8,950 nucleotides of DNA from NCBI GenBank assembly GCA_002381865.1, contig DFYO01000018.1, positions 1 through 8,950 of the forward strand, in the 5' to 3' direction. The DNA is from Clostridiales bacterium UBA4080 (GTDB lineage Bacteria; Bacillota; Clostridia; Lachnospirales; Vallitaleaceae). Below, in pieces: positions 7,601-8,950 of this stretch. How positions within the stretch are numbered: position 1 is the stretch's first letter; the number at the start of each line of letters is the position of its first letter. Under the pieces are notes generated by a model. It searched no databases and was not told where the DNA came from. It worked only from the letters and a program-made list of their open reading frames with translations. The position numbers and the translations under genes are program-made.

Positions 7601-8643
7601 AAAGAAAAGTAACAAAAGAAACAATAGAGGCTCATGGTAAATTTGAAGAATTAAAGGCTACTGTAGATAGCCAAAAAGCAAGGTCATTCTTTATTATTGT
7701 AGAACAAAATAACTATCAAGAATCCAGGCTTGTAATGTATATTGAACGATATTTGAGACATTTTCTTTTGAGTGGTGGTGAAGATCCTTATGCTTATCTT
7801 TATCCTAATGTTGAACATAACGAAGTTATAAGAGAAAAAAATGAAAGCGAATATTGTGCTAGTGTTGGGGTTGTTTTAACAGAAGAAAAAATGAAAGGAA
7901 AATCTAAGGTATCTTCTGTAAAAAGTGCAACATTGAATAATTGGTATTCGGAGAGTAAGGCATTAGCTTGTATGATAGAAACTGACTGTTTCGCTTATGT
8001 AGAAAACAAGCTGTGTATCTACGATAACAAATATATTCAGTGTGACGATAACGGAAGAATGCGCCTTACAAATTATGCAAAAGCACATGAGGAAGAATGT
8101 TTCCTTCAATTTGTAATTGACCATGAAACTGGAGAATTACATTATGTAACATTACCTGCAGCTATGGCAAGTAAATCTTTCAATTATTATGATGAAATAA
8201 GTGAAGAACTACTCACCAAATATGGACTTGTAAACGAAATATCACATGAAATGTTGATAGCTATAAATGGACTTGACTTTGGCGATGCATTAACAAAGCT
8301 GATGAGCAAAAATGTTTGCAACTATTCAGTTAGGTTGCTGAGGGATACTACAGGCTTAGATAATAGAACTATTAGTAATATGAAAAGAGGAACAAACCTT
8401 ACTAAGCTTAATGTTATTTCAACTTGTTTAGGTATACATATTCCGTTCCGCGTTAGTGATAAGATGTTACAACTTGCTGAGTTATCTTTGAACTTCGACG
8501 TACCTGGAAAAAAAGGTGAGGAAAATAGCATATATGATGCTCTTCTACATTTGAAATGGGCAACTGATTATGATGATGTCTATGAAGAATTGAAGGAACA
8601 ACGCTATGATTACTTGATTCACCAACCCCCAGTTAAAAATTAG
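4675..8643 (+). CDS. hsdR: Type I restriction enzyme endonuclease/translocase HsdR with C-terminal HTH extension
   Basis: HsdR is the motor and nuclease of the complex: it pulls DNA using ATP and cuts unmethylated DNA. In the 1322-residue product, the PD-(D/E)XK nuclease residues are D143 and E157-x-K159 (GDLMLLI, then HIELKKSG). The SF2 helicase motifs are Walker A GSGKT (298-302), DECH (406-409), GFTGTP (431-436), MLTGFD (677-682) and QAFSRTNR (702-709). A glycine-rich linker lies at 849-856. The helical domain then ends with YLRHFLLSGGED near 1037, which matches the normal end of EcoR124I-like HsdR (about 1040 residues). The last ~284 residues are extra: a mixed segment (1083-1160, with NYAKAHEEECFLQF), helices, an XRE-like helix-turn-helix at about 1216-1257 (SVRLLRDTTGL, RTISNMKRGT, LNVISTCLGIHIP), and a helical tail. 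No HExxH protease motif is present. Core motifs are intact, so the enzyme should be active. TTG 4675 is preferred; GTG 4666 would add three residues. Confidence 0.93.
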   Translation: MYFDKETDFEEAVIKALIECGWESEVIRHPSEKDLIKNWADILFNNNRQRDRLNECPLTDGEMQQIMEQVKLLQSPIKLNSFINGKSVSIKRDNPDDKEHFGKEVSLKIYDRQEIAYGESRYQIVQQPHFPTKSPILNNRRGDLMLLINGMPVIHIELKKSGIPVSEAYNQIEKYSHEGVFRGLFSLIQVFVAMQPEETVYFANPGEGMKFNKVFYFHWANFNNQPINKWDEVVAKLLNIPMAHMLIGFYTIADTDEGVLKVMRSYQYYAAIGIADKVAKKNWKDNNQLGGHVWHTTGSGKTMTSFKSAQLIASSHDADKVIFLVDRKELGIQSLKEYRSFANESEAVQATENTDILISKLKSDDLDNTLIVTSIQKLSNISEDAQGLNEADLKIIKTKRIAIIIDECHRSTFGEMLTTIKNTFKHSIIFGFTGTPIQDVNIKKDSTTPTIFGDEIHRYTLADGIRDKNVLGFDPYMVKIFDDSDLRQAVALHKAKAATVEEVMGDPQKEKMFYKYMDSSQVKMYGEQVDGKWVAGIEDFIPNEQYQTAEYRNGVISDIKKKWTIYSRGRKFHAIFATSSIPEAVAYYRLMKAEMPNLSIAAMFDPSIDNEGGGSLEKEDGIVEMLEDYNNRFSQTFTIPSYDKFRKDVSLRLAHKKPYERITQDEQIDILIVVNQMLTGFDSKWVNTLYLDKVMEYENLIQAFSRTNRLFNIAEKPFGIIKYYRRPNTMEKNIEAAVKAYSGDIPTGLFVDKLPNNLRQMNSLFDEIEALFKNAGIIDFERLPDESSVKAKFAKQFKQFSTHLEAATIQGFTWSQNTYTDENGSSIVMHLDEMTYLILLARYKELAKGGGGGRGGDVPYEIDTHITEYDTEKIDADYMNSRFEKFMKLIQSEYDAESLEKTLKELHKSFSMLSQEEQKYANIFIHDIQAGNIHISPGKSFRDYISEMMKNAEDLRIKHVIKRLGCNERLLRELLERKVTKETIEAHGKFEELKATVDSQKARSFFIIVEQNNYQESRLVMYIERYLRHFLLSGGEDPYAYLYPNVEHNEVIREKNESEYCASVGVVLTEEKMKGKSKVSSVKSATLNNWYSESKALACMIETDCFAYVENKLCIYDNKYIQCDDNGRMRLTNYAKAHEEECFLQFVIDHETGELHYVTLPAAMASKSFNYYDEISEELLTKYGLVNEISHEMLIAINGLDFGDALTKLMSKNVCNYSVRLLRDTTGLDNRTISNMKRGTNLTKLNVISTCLGIHIPFRVSDKMLQLAELSLNFDVPGKKGEENSIYDALLHLKWATDYDDVYEELKEQRYDYLIHQPPVKN

Positions 8644-8657
8644 ATATATTGAAAAAC

Positions 8658-8692
8658 AGATCAGACTTTAGAGAAGTCTGGTCTTTTTTTTT
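8658..8692 (+). terminator. Intrinsic terminator of the restriction-modification operon
   Basis: AGATCAGACTT (8658-8668) pairs with AAGTCTGGTCT (8674-8684) through 11 pairs, one a G-T wobble, around a TAGAG loop. Eight T follow (8685-8692). It begins 15 bases after the hsdR stop and ends the operon. Confidence 0.93.
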
Positions 8693-8708
8693 GCTCAAAA
8701 ATATTTTT

Positions 8709-8727
8709 GTTGAACTTTATTCAACGG
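8709..8727. repeat. Palindromic 19-bp motif, copy 1
   Basis: GTTGAACTTTATTCAACGG contains GTTGAA and TTCAAC as 6-bp inverted arms around CTTTA. It ends 10 bases before the perfect TATAAT at 8738-8743, so it covers the -35 region of that possible promoter. It matches copy 2 at 18 of 19 positions, the single difference being in the spacer. Conservation of the arms and of the trailing CGG suggests a protein-binding site. Confidence 0.55.
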
Positions 8728-8737
8728 ATATTAACGG

Positions 8738-8743
8738 TATAAT
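8738..8743 (+). promoter_or_regulatory. Possible promoter -10 box downstream of the operon
   Basis: TATAAT is a perfect -10 hexamer. The hexamer at the ideal 17-bp spacing (CTTTAT, 8715-8720) is a poor -35 box, and TTGAAC at 8710-8715 is 22 bp away, which is too far. If it is used, it probably depends on an activator, and the palindromic motif at 8709-8727 sits where one would bind. It would serve a gene beyond the window. Confidence 0.35.
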
Positions 8744-8805
8744 GGGCAATTTTCAAGTAATTTAAAATTTTATACGGATAAAAGCAGCAAATAACGCTTT
8801 TTGCT

Positions 8806-8824
8806 GTTGAAGTTTATTCAACGG
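8806..8824. repeat. Palindromic 19-bp motif, copy 2
   Basis: GTTGAAGTTTATTCAACGG repeats copy 1 with one substitution in the spacer, 97 bp downstream in the same orientation. A 7-bp hairpin (CAGCAAA / TTTGCTG) abuts it directly on the left, sharing the G at 8806. TATTAT at 8841-8846 lies 16 bases downstream, resembling a second promoter box. Confidence 0.55.
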
Positions 8825-8857
8825 GCAAAAAAAGTAAAAGTATTATCATTACCATAA

Positions 8858-8876
8858 CAGGAGGACAAACCTCCTG
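8858..8876. repeat. Perfect 7-bp inverted repeat containing a ribosome-site sequence
   Basis: CAGGAGG (8858-8864) and CCTCCTG (8870-8876) are exact reverse complements around ACAAA. In RNA the left arm is a consensus Shine-Dalgarno sequence that would be fully paired. No start codon lies at ribosome-site distance and no T-run follows, so it is neither a normal ribosome site nor a terminator. It may be a DNA-level element such as a binding site or part of a transfer origin. Confidence 0.5.
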
Positions 8877-8950
8877 AAATAAAATCTCAATGTCCGAGAT
8901 GCGCATTAGGACGGCGGGATGCATAAAGAGTTCAGAACACAGTGATAAAG

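Larger units (their letters stand above)
8693..8950. other. Downstream intergenic region without a supported gene
   Basis: The stretch is AT-rich up to about 8855 and richer in G and C from about 8890. It holds two copies of a palindromic motif, a TATAAT box and two hairpins (CAGCAAA 8785-8791 with TTTGCTG 8800-8806; and 8858-8876). An open frame starts at ATG 8890 (MSEMRIRTAGCIKSSEHSDK) and runs off the edge. It has no ribosome site at a usable distance and only 20 codons, so I do not call it a gene. The structure suggests a control region, or possibly a transfer-origin region, for whatever lies to the right. Confidence 0.5.

Noticed and set aside
8890..8950. Start of a partial gene, MSEMRIRTAGCIKSSEHSDK
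   Set aside because: The frame is open to the edge but only 20 codons are visible. No ribosome site lies at the right distance, and the nearby AGGAGG is 25 bases away within a hairpin.

Overview
The window holds one complete type I restriction-modification operon, read left to right on the + strand: a small helix-turn-helix gene, hsdM, hsdS and hsdR. The DNA is visibly AT-rich. Genes use strong AGGAGG-type ribosome sites with ATG and TTG starts, and both ends carry intrinsic terminators. Protein wording (for example the HsdM motifs NPPYSQKW and NLNIPRYV) resembles type I systems of Firmicutes, most likely Clostridia of the Lachnospiraceae kind. The host assignment is inference from style, not proof.

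Layout. Bases 1-423 carry no gene I can support. They contain a long intrinsic terminator for an unseen upstream unit (63-113), three degenerate repeats of about 30 bp that resemble an insertion-sequence end (163-250), two inverted repeats (257-272, 307-328) and a strong promoter (353-382). The operon fills 424-8643. The genes are tightly packed: the HTH gene overlaps hsdM by 8 bases, hsdM and hsdS share one base (TGATG), and hsdR begins 12 bases after the hsdS stop. A strong terminator closes the operon at 8658-8692. Bases 8693-8950 are non-coding as far as I can tell. They hold two near-identical 19-bp palindromic motifs 97 bp apart, a perfect TATAAT box, and a 7-bp-stem hairpin next to a GC-richer stretch running off the right edge.

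How the genes work together. HsdS recognises a bipartite DNA site through two target-recognition domains and assembles with HsdM into an adenine methyltransferase that protects host DNA. Adding HsdR gives the restriction complex, which translocates DNA and cleaves unmodified invaders. The leading HTH protein is a plausible autoregulator of the operon, in the manner of type II controller proteins.

The unusual points are two large C-terminal extensions. HsdM runs about 440 residues past the usual end of the family. HsdR reaches the usual family end near residue 1038 and then continues for about 284 residues, into a module with a second, XRE-like helix-turn-helix and a helical tail. The HsdR fusion is the best candidate for something new: it suggests a restriction motor carrying its own DNA-binding or regulatory domain.
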